The position numbers and the translations under genes were made by a program. A stretch of 64,000 nt of DNA from Algoriphagus hitonicola. Its GTDB lineage: Bacteria; Bacteroidota; Bacteroidia; Cytophagales; Cyclobacteriaceae. How positions within the stretch are numbered: the stretch's first letter is position 1; the number at the start of each line of letters is the position of its first letter. The notes under the pieces are model-generated. The model ran no database searches. It was not told where the DNA came from and saw nothing but the letters and a program-made list of their open reading frames with translations. Of the stretch, positions 9,398 to 18,235 are shown piece by piece. The stretch covers positions 1-64,000 of the forward strand of contig NZ_FOPC01000007.1 in NCBI RefSeq assembly GCF_900113375.1. Direction: 5' to 3'.

Positions 9398-11064
9398 GAG
9401 ATTTTGGTTTTGCGTTTGTGATTGGCATAGAATACCAGCAAACAGATGAGGAGAAACAGCGTGCCTAATAGAATTCGGGCAAAATTGGAATAGCGGATTT
9501 TTTCTTCTAAAAGCCGAATCTCTTCCTGACTTTGGCTTGCCGCCAGCTCAATTTTAATGTCCGCATGGGAGAGTTTTTCGATAATAGAACCGGGATCGAG
9601 ATTCCATCCTTGACCACTGAATAGCGATTGGATAGTTGATGCCCATTGGTTTCCCTCCGGAGTAATCAAAGCTCCCAAAAACACGAAGATCAAAAGTAAA
9701 GGAGTAATGTATTTGATGATAAATTTATAGACTTGAGGCACCTTGATATCTGCTCCTGTGGTGATTTCGTTCCAGCCCTTGTTCATCCCGAATACCCAGG
9801 CGAATAGGATGGATTCCAAGAGGGCAAAAACCACCAAACTGACTGTTCCGGCCCAATAATCATATTCCTCAAAGACTCCTTGATGATAGAAAAGCACCGT
9901 AGGAAGACCCATAATCAAGGCTAAAAGTCCAAAAGAATAGGCTCCTTTTTTCTTTCCCCAGCCAAACTCGTCCTTCATAAATCCCATCCAAGGGGTGCCC
10001 ATGGCTAGTGAGGAAGTGATCCCCGCAAAAAACAACAAACCAAACCAGGAGACTCCGGCAATGGCGGCGAAAAATTCTCCCCATTGCTGAAAGAGAAAAG
10101 GCATGGTTTGAAAGGCCATACCGAATCCGGCATTTTCCAAAACCCAATCGATCCCCAAATATCCCGCTGCGATTGGGATGACAATGGCACTACCCAAAAC
10201 CACTTCGACAAATTCATTCATAAATCCAGCCGATACCGAATTCAAAGCGATATCGTCTTTTGAATCGAGGTAGGCGGCGTAGCATTGAATGGTGCCCATA
10301 CCTACAGAAAGGGTAAAGAAAATCTGCCCAGCCGCAGCCAGCCAAACTTTCGGATTGAGCAGGGAATCAAACTGGGGAGTCCATAGAAAATTAAAACCGT
10401 CCCAGGCGTTGGCGTCGGGAAATTCGGCAGATCTCCCCGAATCGCCCAATTGGTAGGCTGTGACTGCCAGGAGGATCCCAAATAATATCAAAAGTGGCAT
10501 CCCGATTTTGGCGACTTTTTCGATACCTCCCAGTCCTTTCGAAAGGATATACACATTGAGGAAAAGCACCAAAACGTAAAAAAACAGTGGCTCCAAGGGA
10601 ATCCCCAAAGTGCTACTTCCCAATGAAATATATTCGTCAAAAAACTGGGCAACTTGAGATTGGGACATTCCCTCGAAAGTTCCTATCAAGGCGTGAAGCA
10701 CATAGGAAAAGCTCCAGGATTCGATGTAAGTATAATAGGCGACTACGCCGATATTGGTGAAAATTCCAAAAACCCCAATGTATTTCCAAGCGGCCCGCTT
10801 ACCCATACTGTCGAGAATAAAGGGCGTGCTGTGGTTTCCGAATTTTCCTCCAAATCTACCGGATGACCATTCGATAAAGAGTAGGGGAATTCCCAAAAGA
10901 AAGAAGCATACCAAGTAAGGAATGATAAATGCGCCACCGCCATTTTGGACGGCTTGAACAGGAAATCGAAGGAAGTTTCCCAAACCGACCGCGTTGCCGG
11001 CCATGGCTAGAATAAGTCCAAGCCTAGAGCCCCAGGCTTCTTTGGGCAGAGATGTTTTTTCCAT
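9394..11064 (-). CDS. Sodium-dependent transporter, NSS (SNF) family
   Basis: A 556-residue sodium symporter with 11-12 TM helices. The N-terminus carries the family signature in helix 1 (AMAGNAVGLGNFLRFPV), with the unwound GNAVGLGN segment that coordinates sodium and substrate, followed by NGGGAFIIPYL. Helix 6 has FFTLSVGMGTIQCYA. The extended C-terminus (about 470-556) has a hydrophilic stretch and a last TM helix. Substrate is probably a neutral amino acid, by family. It overlaps the MetS-like small gene downstream, which supports a two-subunit transporter. Confidence 0.92.
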   Translation of the reverse strand: MEKTSLPKEAWGSRLGLILAMAGNAVGLGNFLRFPVQAVQNGGGAFIIPYLVCFFLLGIPLLFIEWSSGRFGGKFGNHSTPFILDSMGKRAAWKYIGVFGIFTNIGVVAYYTYIESWSFSYVLHALIGTFEGMSQSQVAQFFDEYISLGSSTLGIPLEPLFFYVLVLFLNVYILSKGLGGIEKVAKIGMPLLILFGILLAVTAYQLGDSGRSAEFPDANAWDGFNFLWTPQFDSLLNPKVWLAAAGQIFFTLSVGMGTIQCYAAYLDSKDDIALNSVSAGFMNEFVEVVLGSAIVIPIAAGYLGIDWVLENAGFGMAFQTMPFLFQQWGEFFAAIAGVSWFGLLFFAGITSSLAMGTPWMGFMKDEFGWGKKKGAYSFGLLALIMGLPTVLFYHQGVFEEYDYWAGTVSLVVFALLESILFAWVFGMNKGWNEITTGADIKVPQVYKFIIKYITPLLLIFVFLGALITPEGNQWASTIQSLFSGQGWNLDPGSIIEKLSHADIKIELAASQSQEEIRLLEEKIRYSNFARILLGTLFLLICLLVFYANHKRKTKIS

Positions 11065-11147
11065 AAATTAATTGTGGTATTCAGAAATTGAAAAACGTGT
11101 GTTGGTTGGCTAATCGAATAGAGCCGAAAGGAATAAAAAGTGAGTTT

Positions 11148-11549
11148 TTAGAAATAGAAATGAGAAGGGTGGATATGGGACAGAATCGTATCAAAATGGC
11201 GGTTAAGATCAATATCAGAAACCAAGCCGATACTCATTTCAATACTTAAATGCTCAAAACTCTGCCCGAAAAAGATTTTTTCAAAGGGCTGAGTTTCCTG
11301 ATTTTTGGTCAGGGAAGATTGTGGATTGGATCCGGGCAAATACCCAACATCCGAATGGCTTAAATCCGAAAAGATGAGCGTGGCATCGGTTTTTTGAGTT
11401 TCAAAAACTTCCCGAATAGGATTTGAAAAAAGGCTCACCCCCATGGCAAAAATAATTACCAATCCTGGGATCGAAGATGCTGAACACCTTTCACAAAAGA
11501 GCGGATAAAAAGAAAAGAATTTCTTTATCATCGGTCGAATTTCCGCCAA
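11148..11549 (-). CDS. Small hypothetical protein
   Basis: An open frame of up to 133 residues, lying about 80 bp upstream of the NSS transporter on the same strand. The likelier start is the second Met (11531, MIKKFFSFYPLF), followed by a Cys-containing segment (CERCSAS) and one hydrophobic helix (about 28-42 of the long form). The rest is polar (FETQKTDATLIFSDLSHSD) without a known domain. I do not recognise it. The region upstream (about 11560-11577) contains AATTCTGATTGATTTT, nearly identical to part of the haem operon control region. Confidence 0.4.
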   Translation of the reverse strand: MAEIRPMIKKFFSFYPLFCERCSASSIPGLVIIFAMGVSLFSNPIREVFETQKTDATLIFSDLSHSDVGYLPGSNPQSSLTKNQETQPFEKIFFGQSFEHLSIEMSIGLVSDIDLNRHFDTILSHIHPSHFYF

Positions 11550-11664
11550 AGCTATTCTAAAATTCTGATTGATTTTTTGAGAGGTGAAGATTTTTTTTCA
11601 CTAGTCTTAAGGTCTTAAAAATGAGTCGCTTGAATAATATTCTAAGGTTTGTTTTTAACAAAAT

Positions 11665-11694
11665 AAAAGGCGGAAAACTGGGTTCCGCCTTTTT
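11665..11694. terminator. Rho-independent terminator downstream of the pirin gene
   Basis: AAAAGGCGGAA (11665-11675) pairs with TTCCGCCTTTT (11683-11693) around a 7-nt loop, with A and T runs outside. On the minus strand it lies about 25 bp past the pirin stop at 11718. Confidence 0.8.
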
Positions 11695-11717
11695 GATCAA
11701 ATGATGTTTTTCGGTTC

Positions 11718-12596
11718 TTAATCTTCCAAGTACCCGAATTTCCCTTCGTTAAAATCCCGGAAAGCGTCCATCAGTTCAGCGCGGGTATTCATCACAAAGG
11801 GACCGTGGGCGGCGATGGGTTCATTCAAAGGTTCACCGCTTAGAATCAGGATTACCGATTTTTCCAGGGCTTTTAGGGTAAACTTCTCCCCTTTGTTTTC
11901 AAATAAGGCCAAATGATCGGTAGGGACTTTTTCAGTTCCATTGACTTGTACACTTCCTTCCAAAACCAGGATTGCCGTATTGTGGGCCGCGGGAATGGTA
12001 AATTCCACTTCGCCGTTTTTTTCCAGTTTGGCATTAAGCATATTCAGTGGGCTAAAGGTGCTGGCACTTCCTTGGGTCCCATTATATTCTCCTGCGATCA
12101 CCTCGACGATTCCCGCTTGGTTGGGCAGTGTCACTTTGGCGATATTTTCATTTTCCAAAGCCTGGTATTTGGGCGGACTCATTTTGTCTTTGGCGGGAAG
12201 GTTCACCCAGAGTTGGACCATCTGAAATTCTCCTCCGGTTTTGCTCCATTCCCGCTCATGATATTCCTTGTGCAAGACTCCACTTGCTGCGGTCATCCAT
12301 TGGACTCCGCCTTCTCCGATGACTCCGCCACCGCCAGACGAATCGTGATGTTCGACTTTTCCCTTGTAGGCAATGGTCACCGTCTCAAATCCGCGATGCG
12401 GATGTACACCGACTCCTTTTGGGATTTGGCTGGGCGGGAAATTATGGTTGGAATTGTAGTCCAGCATGATGAAAGGATCCATCCGCTTCATATCCAATCC
12501 GGGATAGCTGGGGATGAAATTGTGCACCCGAAATCCATCTCCGACGAAATGGGGTGGATTGGGTTTGGCGATCAGTTCAATTCGTTTGGTTGTCAT
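11718..12596 (-). CDS. Pirin family protein
   Basis: A 292-residue bicupin of the pirin family. The N-terminal cupin has the metal-binding residues in HPHRGFETVT (about 88-97) and HKEYHE (about 130-135), matching the three-His-one-Glu iron site of pirins. The C-terminal pirin_C cupin covers about residues 170-285. Some bacterial pirins have quercetinase activity; others regulate metabolism by binding partners, so the precise role is open. It follows the Crp-type regulator gene by 60 bp on the same strand and the two may be cotranscribed. Confidence 0.92.
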   Translation of the reverse strand: MTTKRIELIAKPNPPHFVGDGFRVHNFIPSYPGLDMKRMDPFIMLDYNSNHNFPPSQIPKGVGVHPHRGFETVTIAYKGKVEHHDSSGGGGVIGEGGVQWMTAASGVLHKEYHEREWSKTGGEFQMVQLWVNLPAKDKMSPPKYQALENENIAKVTLPNQAGIVEVIAGEYNGTQGSASTFSPLNMLNAKLEKNGEVEFTIPAAHNTAILVLEGSVQVNGTEKVPTDHLALFENKGEKFTLKALEKSVILILSGEPLNEPIAAHGPFVMNTRAELMDAFRDFNEGKFGYLED

Positions 12597-12655
12597 AGTT
12601 TCTCCTATTTTTCTCCAAAGTTAGATCCTGACAAAATCCCGTACATTGATGTAGG

Positions 12656-13252
12656 TTAAGAACGGCCTCGATGCCGATCTGCGAGTTCTTTTCGGACGCG
12701 GCTGAGGCTTTCAGGCGTGATGCCCAGAAAAGAAGCAATGTGGGTCTGAGGAACTCTCAACGTGAGATCAGGATAGGTCTGAATAAAGTCGAGGTAGCGT
12801 TCCTCGGCACTTGCACTCTGCAGCTGCGTGATGCGTTTTTGCAGACTCCGGATATGGCGGTGAAGGAGGAGATTGTTAAAAGCAATAAACCGCTCATCGG
12901 TTTTGGAAAGCTGTATAATCAGGTCTTTATTGATGAAAAAGACTTCGCTGTCTTCGACTGCCTCGATAAAATACGAAGAAGCCTTGTCAAAATATTCGCT
13001 TTCCCGGTCGGCCATCAGCCAGTTTTCGGGGGCAAATTGCAAAATATGTTCCTTCCCTTTTTTATCAACCGAATATTGCTTGAGTAATCCCTTTTCTACA
13101 AAAAAGGAATGCTGGATTTTTTCTCCGGCAAGAAGTAAAAATGATCCCTTTTTGATTTTTTTTCGGCTGCAATGCGATAGGATTTTGTCGGTAAGCTCTT
13201 GATCCAGCTGGGCATTTGATGTCAGAAAATGGGTAAATCGGAAGTTGTTCAT
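12656..13252 (-). CDS. Crp/Fnr family transcriptional regulator
   Basis: A 198-residue regulator: a cyclic-nucleotide-binding-like beta-roll at about 25-120 (GSFLLLAGEKIQHSFFVEKG), a dimerisation helix around 125-150 and a C-terminal helix-turn-helix at about 168-190 (THIASFLGITPESLSRVR). There is no Cys cluster for an Fe-S centre and no clear cAMP-binding RxS motif, so the signal is unknown. It is transcribed away from 13354 and just upstream of the pirin gene, a pairing that suggests it controls that gene. Confidence 0.88.
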   Translation of the reverse strand: MNNFRFTHFLTSNAQLDQELTDKILSHCSRKKIKKGSFLLLAGEKIQHSFFVEKGLLKQYSVDKKGKEHILQFAPENWLMADRESEYFDKASSYFIEAVEDSEVFFINKDLIIQLSKTDERFIAFNNLLLHRHIRSLQKRITQLQSASAEERYLDFIQTYPDLTLRVPQTHIASFLGITPESLSRVRKELADRHRGRS

Positions 13253-13353
13253 TGGAATTAAAATTACAAAAAAATCAAGGAACGTTTCATTGGATAAAAT
13301 GGGGAACGGGCTATCCCGTTTTCTGTTTTATCTTTGAGCAAATTCTAGTTTCT

Positions 13354-13608
13354 ATGATGTTTGACAGTCCCGATTTCCCCTTGTCACTTGAAGAATCACT
13401 TTTTGAAACCTGGCTCGAAAAAGGTCGGGAAAGCAAGATTTCGTATGCTTACCTTTTGGTGATTTGGGATGAATTTGAGGGAGAATATTTACCGGTTTTT
13501 GTCCAAAGCCGCTCAGAAATCCAAAGCTACCCCCGCTATGGAACTACCCCTGAACGGCAGATGCTCGTAGCCGCCTATGATTTATACTCAGAATCGAGGG
13601 TGATGTGA
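13354..13608 (+). CDS. Small conserved-looking hypothetical protein
   Basis: An 84-residue acidic cytoplasmic protein if the start is MMFDSPDFPLSL at 13354; the open frame continues upstream to 13252 but that part overlaps the start of the Crp gene and reads like non-coding sequence. Body: FETWLEKGRESKISYAYLLV, then a Trp-Asp-Glu turn and VFVQSRSEI. No signal peptide, TM helix or known domain is visible. I do not recognise its family. It is divergent from the Crp regulator and converges on the DUF4143 gene. Confidence 0.55.
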   Translation: MMFDSPDFPLSLEESLFETWLEKGRESKISYAYLLVIWDEFEGEYLPVFVQSRSEIQSYPRYGTTPERQMLVAAYDLYSESRVM

Positions 13609-13634
13609 TGATTCGTGTGTAATTGCCTTAATAA

Positions 13635-14972
13635 TTAGGCAGGAATGTATTTGGTTAAATAATGATCGAGTTGAGTGGCGAGATAGTAAGGAATATTAAT
13701 TAAGGTAAACAGCTTTTTAGTAGTTGTTTTAGTTTGTTCAATTTTAAAAGGACCTGAATAAAACCTAACTGCAAATGAATGCTCACAGCGGTCAATAAAC
13801 TGATGAAGTGAACGTAAAGTCCCAGAACTTCCAGATTTTACTTCAATGGGAATAAGATACTTTTCAAATGGATAGAGAATGTCCACCTCGGAATTGCTAT
13901 CTTTTTCTTGCCTCACCCAAAAATGGGTTTTAAACTGAGAATCAAGGAATTTTGATTCGATTTCTTGTGCTACTAGATGTTGAATAATTCTACCTCGGTG
14001 GATCTGGTCGAGGTCAGAAACATGAATCATTTCCGCTTGAATCCCAATCGCGTGATTCCAAAGTCCAGTATCCAAAAATTGAAGTCTTGGTCTTTTTTTA
14101 AAATCAATAGATAGGGGGAGTTTAACGCTCGTGCTTGGGTAAATAATTCGAATAACTCTTGCTTGGTCCAGTGCCCTTAATGCCTCTCCCACTTCCCTGC
14201 TTCTATAATTGGAGTTGCCAAATCTTTCAAATTTTATTCGATCAAATTCGAATGGTGCTGTTTCAATTACATGTCGGATTATTCGTCTTTCTGTTTTATT
14301 TCTTGCATATTTTTCAGCATCATCTTTATAAGCTTGCCAGAGTTTTAAGTATGCGGAATGTAGAGAAATCACCCCTTGTTTTTCAAGATATTCATTCAAT
14401 AATGCCGGCATGCCTCCAATCAAAGCATAATCATGAAAATGGTTTTTGATTATTTGATGAGCATAATCTGGGACAGGGATTTGTTTAATAGCATCTAGTA
14501 AGTTTTCCAGTTGGAGTGCCGACAAATATTCCTCAAAGTTTATGGGATGTAAAAATAAATAGTCAACTCTCCCAACAGGGAAATTCGGAATCTTTGCTAA
14601 TGCAAATTCTAACAGCGAGCCGGCTGCCACAACAAATAGATCCGGACGGTCCTCAAAGAAATATCGAAGGTGCTGAATTGCTTTAGGGTTTTCCTGGATT
14701 TCATCAATAAAAAGTAAGGTGTTTCCCGATTTGATTTTGATGTTTTTTTGGAGATAAATTGCATTAAGAATTTTTTCAGTGTTTTCTAGTTCAAAAAGCC
14801 GGGTGTTTTCAGGCCGTTCTAAATTAAGTTCGATAAAATTATCGAATTCTTTACCAAATTCCCTAACGAGGGTAGTTTTACCCACTTGTCTTGCCCCTCT
14901 AATCACAAGAGGTTTTCTGTTTTTAAGGTCCTTCCATTTCAAAAGCTTTTCAAAAGCTAATCTAGGGAGCAT
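13635..14972 (-). CDS. AAA ATPase with DUF4143 domain
   Basis: A 445-residue protein of the AAA_14/DUF4143 family. Walker A is GARQVGKTT (about 26-34), Walker B LLFIDEIQE (about 88-96), then sensor VVAAGSLLEF. The C-terminal DUF4143 region contains a wHTH-like part and a nuclease-like motif (SEVDILYP and PIEVKSG) resembling PD-(D/E)XK enzymes. These ATPases are abundant, sporadic and often mobile in Bacteroidota; the function is unproven. Two 29-bp direct repeats lie directly upstream. A truncated relative is present at 48270-48374. Confidence 0.88.
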   Translation of the reverse strand: MLPRLAFEKLLKWKDLKNRKPLVIRGARQVGKTTLVREFGKEFDNFIELNLERPENTRLFELENTEKILNAIYLQKNIKIKSGNTLLFIDEIQENPKAIQHLRYFFEDRPDLFVVAAGSLLEFALAKIPNFPVGRVDYLFLHPINFEEYLSALQLENLLDAIKQIPVPDYAHQIIKNHFHDYALIGGMPALLNEYLEKQGVISLHSAYLKLWQAYKDDAEKYARNKTERRIIRHVIETAPFEFDRIKFERFGNSNYRSREVGEALRALDQARVIRIIYPSTSVKLPLSIDFKKRPRLQFLDTGLWNHAIGIQAEMIHVSDLDQIHRGRIIQHLVAQEIESKFLDSQFKTHFWVRQEKDSNSEVDILYPFEKYLIPIEVKSGSSGTLRSLHQFIDRCEHSFAVRFYSGPFKIEQTKTTTKKLFTLINIPYYLATQLDHYLTKYIPA

Positions 14973-15028
14973 GGTGTTTGTGATTATATATTTTGAATAA
15001 AATGATTATTCAAATGTAATGAAGAGGG

Positions 15029-15090
15029 GGTAAAATATCTAGTTATTTGTAACAAAGATGAGGTAAAATATCAACCTATTTGTAATAAAG
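15029..15090. repeat. Tandem 29-bp direct repeats upstream of the DUF4143 ATPase
   Basis: Two copies that start GGTAAAATATC and end TATTTGTAAnAAAG lie at 15029-15057 and 15062-15090, with a period of 33 bp and five mismatches. They begin 57 bp upstream of the ATPase start (14972). They may be operators bound by the protein itself or a hallmark of the mobile unit. Confidence 0.65.
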
Positions 15091-15140
15091 CGGTGGCAAA
15101 TTCTTTTGAAATTAACTTTCTGATACTGAATTTATGATCA

Positions 15141-15776
15141 TTACAATCTAATCACCCTTGCCACCGTAGCTGCCATAATTCCCAGTCCCTCGGTATTGGG
15201 ATGGACTCCATCCGGAAGGAGCTCAGCCTTATCCATCAGAGGAGTATAGAGATCGATTAATTCGGAGCCGCTTGATTGGGCGATATCAATGATCATCATC
15301 CGCTGCTCATTGTTCATTACCTCAGCGGTAATTCCAAAATTATCCTTAGTCACCGGGACTGGCATGACGACATACACTTTGCCATCGGCAGGCATAGATT
15401 CCCGAAACTCAGCAATCATATCCAAGTAATCTGTACGAAAATCAGCTTTATAAGCCCAGTTTTGTGGCTTGGAGTCATTAGTACCCAGCATAATGACCAA
15501 AATATCCGGGGCAAATTCCTTTACTTCTCCAAACTGCGGCTCATTCCAAAAGGGAAAATCTCCTTTTTTCAACAGGGTTCGACCACTGACTCCAAAATTT
15601 TTGACTTCGTAAGCATCACCCAGAATTTCCTGCAGTTGAAGCGGATAGCTATCGGGATGCTCCCGACCGGGGCCCTGGGTGATTGAATTACCCACGCAGG
15701 CGATTTTGATCGGGTTTTGAGCAAAAACGGAAAAGCTATATAAAACTAAGGCGAAAGAAAGCAGCTGTCTTTTCAT
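15141..15776 (-). CDS. SGNH/GDSL-type esterase or acetyl-hydrolase, exported
   Basis: A 211-residue exported hydrolase. The start at 15776 gives a clean signal peptide (MKRQLLSFALVLYSFSVFAQ); the frame extends upstream but the extra 71 residues do not look coding. The SGNH blocks are complete: GNSITQG with the nucleophile Ser, GVSGRTL with block-II Gly, GTNDS with block-III Asn, and DGVHPN with the catalytic Asp-His. Family members remove acetyl groups from carbohydrates or act as lysophospholipases. No polysaccharide genes are adjacent, so the substrate is unknown. Confidence 0.87.
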   Translation of the reverse strand: MKRQLLSFALVLYSFSVFAQNPIKIACVGNSITQGPGREHPDSYPLQLQEILGDAYEVKNFGVSGRTLLKKGDFPFWNEPQFGEVKEFAPDILVIMLGTNDSKPQNWAYKADFRTDYLDMIAEFRESMPADGKVYVVMPVPVTKDNFGITAEVMNNEQRMMIIDIAQSSGSELIDLYTPLMDKAELLPDGVHPNTEGLGIMAATVARVIRL

Positions 15777-15868
15777 TGGAATGATGGGTTGATTGATTTT
15801 GGGAAAATAGGAAATTTTGTTTGAGAAAAAGCCCTTGTTTCCCGCTTTTGGGAATCTATTTTTACGAA

Positions 15869-16696
15869 ATGCATTTCTTCGAAAAATCAATTTGCTGGAT
15901 CTCTTGGCTAGCACTGGACGTGGTGCTAGGAGCAATGGCGGGAATGTTGTTTTTTTCCAAATTACTCCATGTCGATCTACCTTGGCCACCTTTCGTACTT
16001 TTAGGTTTGGCGGTATGGTGTATTTATAATCTGGACCATTACTTGGATGCTCGAAAAGTGGAGCTTCAGTCCCCTCGTCGAATATTTCATCAAAATACCA
16101 ACCAAGTAATTCCGGTCTTCATTGTATTTTTTGGAATTCTGGGTCTGATCGGAGGGTTTTGGTGGCTTGGTTGGGGGCTGGAATTGCAGCTGACACTGGG
16201 ACTGGGGATTCTGATTGTCGGGATTAGGCTTGTTGTCTTGAAGTTTGGAAGAGGCTGGATGAAAGAATTTTCAATCGCCCTGTTTTATGTCATTGGGATC
16301 TCTTTGATTCCTATCTTGAGAGCTCATGCTTTGGATCGATCGATGGAGTTGGTTTTGTTTCTGGGATTGTACCTGATGCTGGCCTTGCTTAATTTGCTGA
16401 TGCTCTCCCAACTCGATGCGGAAGAGGATCAGAAAGCCGGTTTTTTTTCGGCAACAAAAAATATCTCTCCTCAGAAACTTCACCAATGGGTGAGAAATCT
16501 GGGTTTTTCCTTGCTGGTTTTTCAACTCGCTTTATTCGTGTTCTTATCCTCCTACTTTAAGATTTTTGGATTGATACTTTTGCTTATGACTTTGGTTCAT
16601 GTGATGGTTTTTATGAAAAAAGACCTTGATCCGGTGCAAAAGCGAATCCGGATGGAATGGGCTTTTGTGTTTCCATGGGTGTTGCTTTTGTTTTAG
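15869..16696 (+). CDS. Polytopic membrane protein, possibly UbiA-like
   Basis: A 275-residue integral membrane protein with about eight TM helices and few polar segments. Start chosen at MHFFEKSICWIS (15869). An early motif, YNLDHYLDARKV (near residue 55), with spaced acidic residues next to a TM helix, and a later LLMLSQLDAEEDQKAGFFS recall the two Asp-rich loops of UbiA prenyltransferases, but the motifs are not canonical. A UbiA-fold assignment is only a suggestion. It is divergent from the SGNH esterase. Confidence 0.6.
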   Translation: MHFFEKSICWISWLALDVVLGAMAGMLFFSKLLHVDLPWPPFVLLGLAVWCIYNLDHYLDARKVELQSPRRIFHQNTNQVIPVFIVFFGILGLIGGFWWLGWGLELQLTLGLGILIVGIRLVVLKFGRGWMKEFSIALFYVIGISLIPILRAHALDRSMELVLFLGLYLMLALLNLLMLSQLDAEEDQKAGFFSATKNISPQKLHQWVRNLGFSLLVFQLALFVFLSSYFKIFGLILLLMTLVHVMVFMKKDLDPVQKRIRMEWAFVFPWVLLLF

Positions 16697-16803
16697 TGGG
16701 GAATATGCATTCTCATAAAACTAGGTTTATGAATGCTGAATTTCCGTTTGGAAAGGCCTTGATCCTTAGCGGTGATAAAAGCAGACATAGGATAAGCATA
16801 GTT

Positions 16804-16821
16804 GTGAGTGATGACACTCAC
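16804..16821. repeat. 18-bp hairpin element, copy 1
   Basis: GTGAGTGATGACACTCAC, an imperfect palindrome in the gap between convergent genes. The exact reverse complement is found at 50925-50942, also between genes. A shared terminator-like or interspersed element is likely. Confidence 0.55.
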
Positions 16822-16839
16822 AATGACCTTTTTTCCAAA

Positions 16840-18198
16840 TTACACAAAAGCACTGTGTCCTGTAATCGCTCTTCCCACGATCAGGGAGTTGATTTCTTTG
16901 GTGCCTTCATAGCTATAGACGGCTTCGGCATCGGCCACAAACCGAGCGATATCATGCTCGAGCAATATTCCGTTTCCACCGAATAATTCTCTTGCCTGAT
17001 CCACGATAGAGCGCATTCTGAGTGTACAAAAAACTTTGGCCAAAGAAGCATGTTCGTCTTTCAGCTCGCCTTCATCCTGCATCTGCGATAGCCGGAAAAC
17101 CATGGTCTGCATGGCAGTTAAATCTCCCAACATAGTCACGAGCAGGTCTTGTACGAGTTGAAATGAGGCAATTTGTCTTCCGAATTGTTTCCGCTCATTG
17201 GTGTAGGCCAAGGCCAGCTCATAGGCCCCCCGTGCGCAACCTACCGCCTGCCAGGCAACTCCGGCCCGAGTCATTCTCAGAACTTTGGCAGTGTCTCGGA
17301 ATGAGTTGGCTTCCTGCAGTCGGTCTGCTTCAGGGATTTCACAATTGCTTAGCGTTATTATTGCATTTTGAACGGTTCGAAGGGCCATTTTATCCTCCAT
17401 TTTATCGGCTTTGAAACCGGGATTCTCTTTCCGTACGATGAAGCCTTTGACTTGCTGATCATCCAGATCCCGAGCCCAAATAATGGTGATATCCGAGAAA
17501 GTAGCGTTTCCAATCCACTTCTTTTGCCCGTTCAATATCCAGGTATCACCCTCCCGCTTGCAGGTAGTAGTCAATCCACCGGCTACTCCGGAGCCCACCT
17601 CAGGTTCGGTCAAGCCAAAAGCACCGATTTTTTCTAGTTTCTGCATTTTGGGAAGCCATTCTAGTTTCTGCTCTTCTGATCCACAGAGATAAATGGAACC
17701 CATGGCAAGACCGCTTTGCACGCCAAAAAATGTGGAGATCGACGTGTCAATCCGTGCCATTTCCATGGCAATAAATCCCTCAAGTAAAAAGGAATGTCCG
17801 GGACAGCCGTAGCCTTGATAAGTCAAGCCGGCAATGTCAAGTTCCGCCATTTTAGGGATGATTTGCATGGGGAATTCGGCTCGGTTCCAGTAGTGATTTG
17901 CGATGGGTTTGATCTCTCGCTCCATAAATTCTCGGACACGCAATTGGATTTCCCGCTCGTGTTTGGGAAGGCTTTTTCCCAGTTCATAAAAATCCCCGTT
18001 GATCGCTGGGATTTCTTTGGGTTTTCCACCTCCTTTGAGCATGCCCATCATTTTGGATAGGTCTTCTTCACTCATTTGGGAAACCAAACCGACCATTTTA
18101 GAAAGATCGACTTTCTCCGAAAGTTTGGAGATTTGATCCAGATCCACCGATTTTAAAAGCTGTCTAATTCCTGCGATGTTTTTAAAAAGATTTTTCAT
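16840..18198 (-). CDS. Acyl-CoA dehydrogenase with helical N-terminal extension
   Basis: A 452-residue FAD-dependent acyl-CoA dehydrogenase. The catalytic domain starts near residue 70; FAD/substrate motifs include GAFGLTEPEVGSGV and WILNGQKKWIGNATFSD, and the C-terminus has FGGNGILLEHDIAR and YEGTKEIN with the probable catalytic Glu. The pattern is closest to glutaryl-CoA or short/medium-chain dehydrogenases. The first 65 residues are an unusual Leu/Met-rich amphipathic extension (DLSKMVGLVSQMSEEDLSKM) ending in a Gly-Lys linker. It oxidises acyl-CoA thioesters in fatty or amino acid breakdown; the exact chain length is unknown. Confidence 0.88.
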   Translation of the reverse strand: MKNLFKNIAGIRQLLKSVDLDQISKLSEKVDLSKMVGLVSQMSEEDLSKMMGMLKGGGKPKEIPAINGDFYELGKSLPKHEREIQLRVREFMEREIKPIANHYWNRAEFPMQIIPKMAELDIAGLTYQGYGCPGHSFLLEGFIAMEMARIDTSISTFFGVQSGLAMGSIYLCGSEEQKLEWLPKMQKLEKIGAFGLTEPEVGSGVAGGLTTTCKREGDTWILNGQKKWIGNATFSDITIIWARDLDDQQVKGFIVRKENPGFKADKMEDKMALRTVQNAIITLSNCEIPEADRLQEANSFRDTAKVLRMTRAGVAWQAVGCARGAYELALAYTNERKQFGRQIASFQLVQDLLVTMLGDLTAMQTMVFRLSQMQDEGELKDEHASLAKVFCTLRMRSIVDQARELFGGNGILLEHDIARFVADAEAVYSYEGTKEINSLIVGRAITGHSAFV

Positions 18199-18235
18199 GT
18201 CGTATCTAGGGGTTAATTATTGAACGCTTGATAAA

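Noticed and set aside
15777-15989. N-terminal extension of the SGNH esterase frame
   Set aside because: The extra residues are Arg/Lys/Phe-rich and not protein-like, overlap the divergent membrane protein region, and would bury the clear signal peptide.
16657-16986. Plus-strand frame of 109 codons
   Set aside because: It overlaps the ends of two well-supported genes, including the acyl-CoA dehydrogenase on the other strand, and carries the hairpin element.
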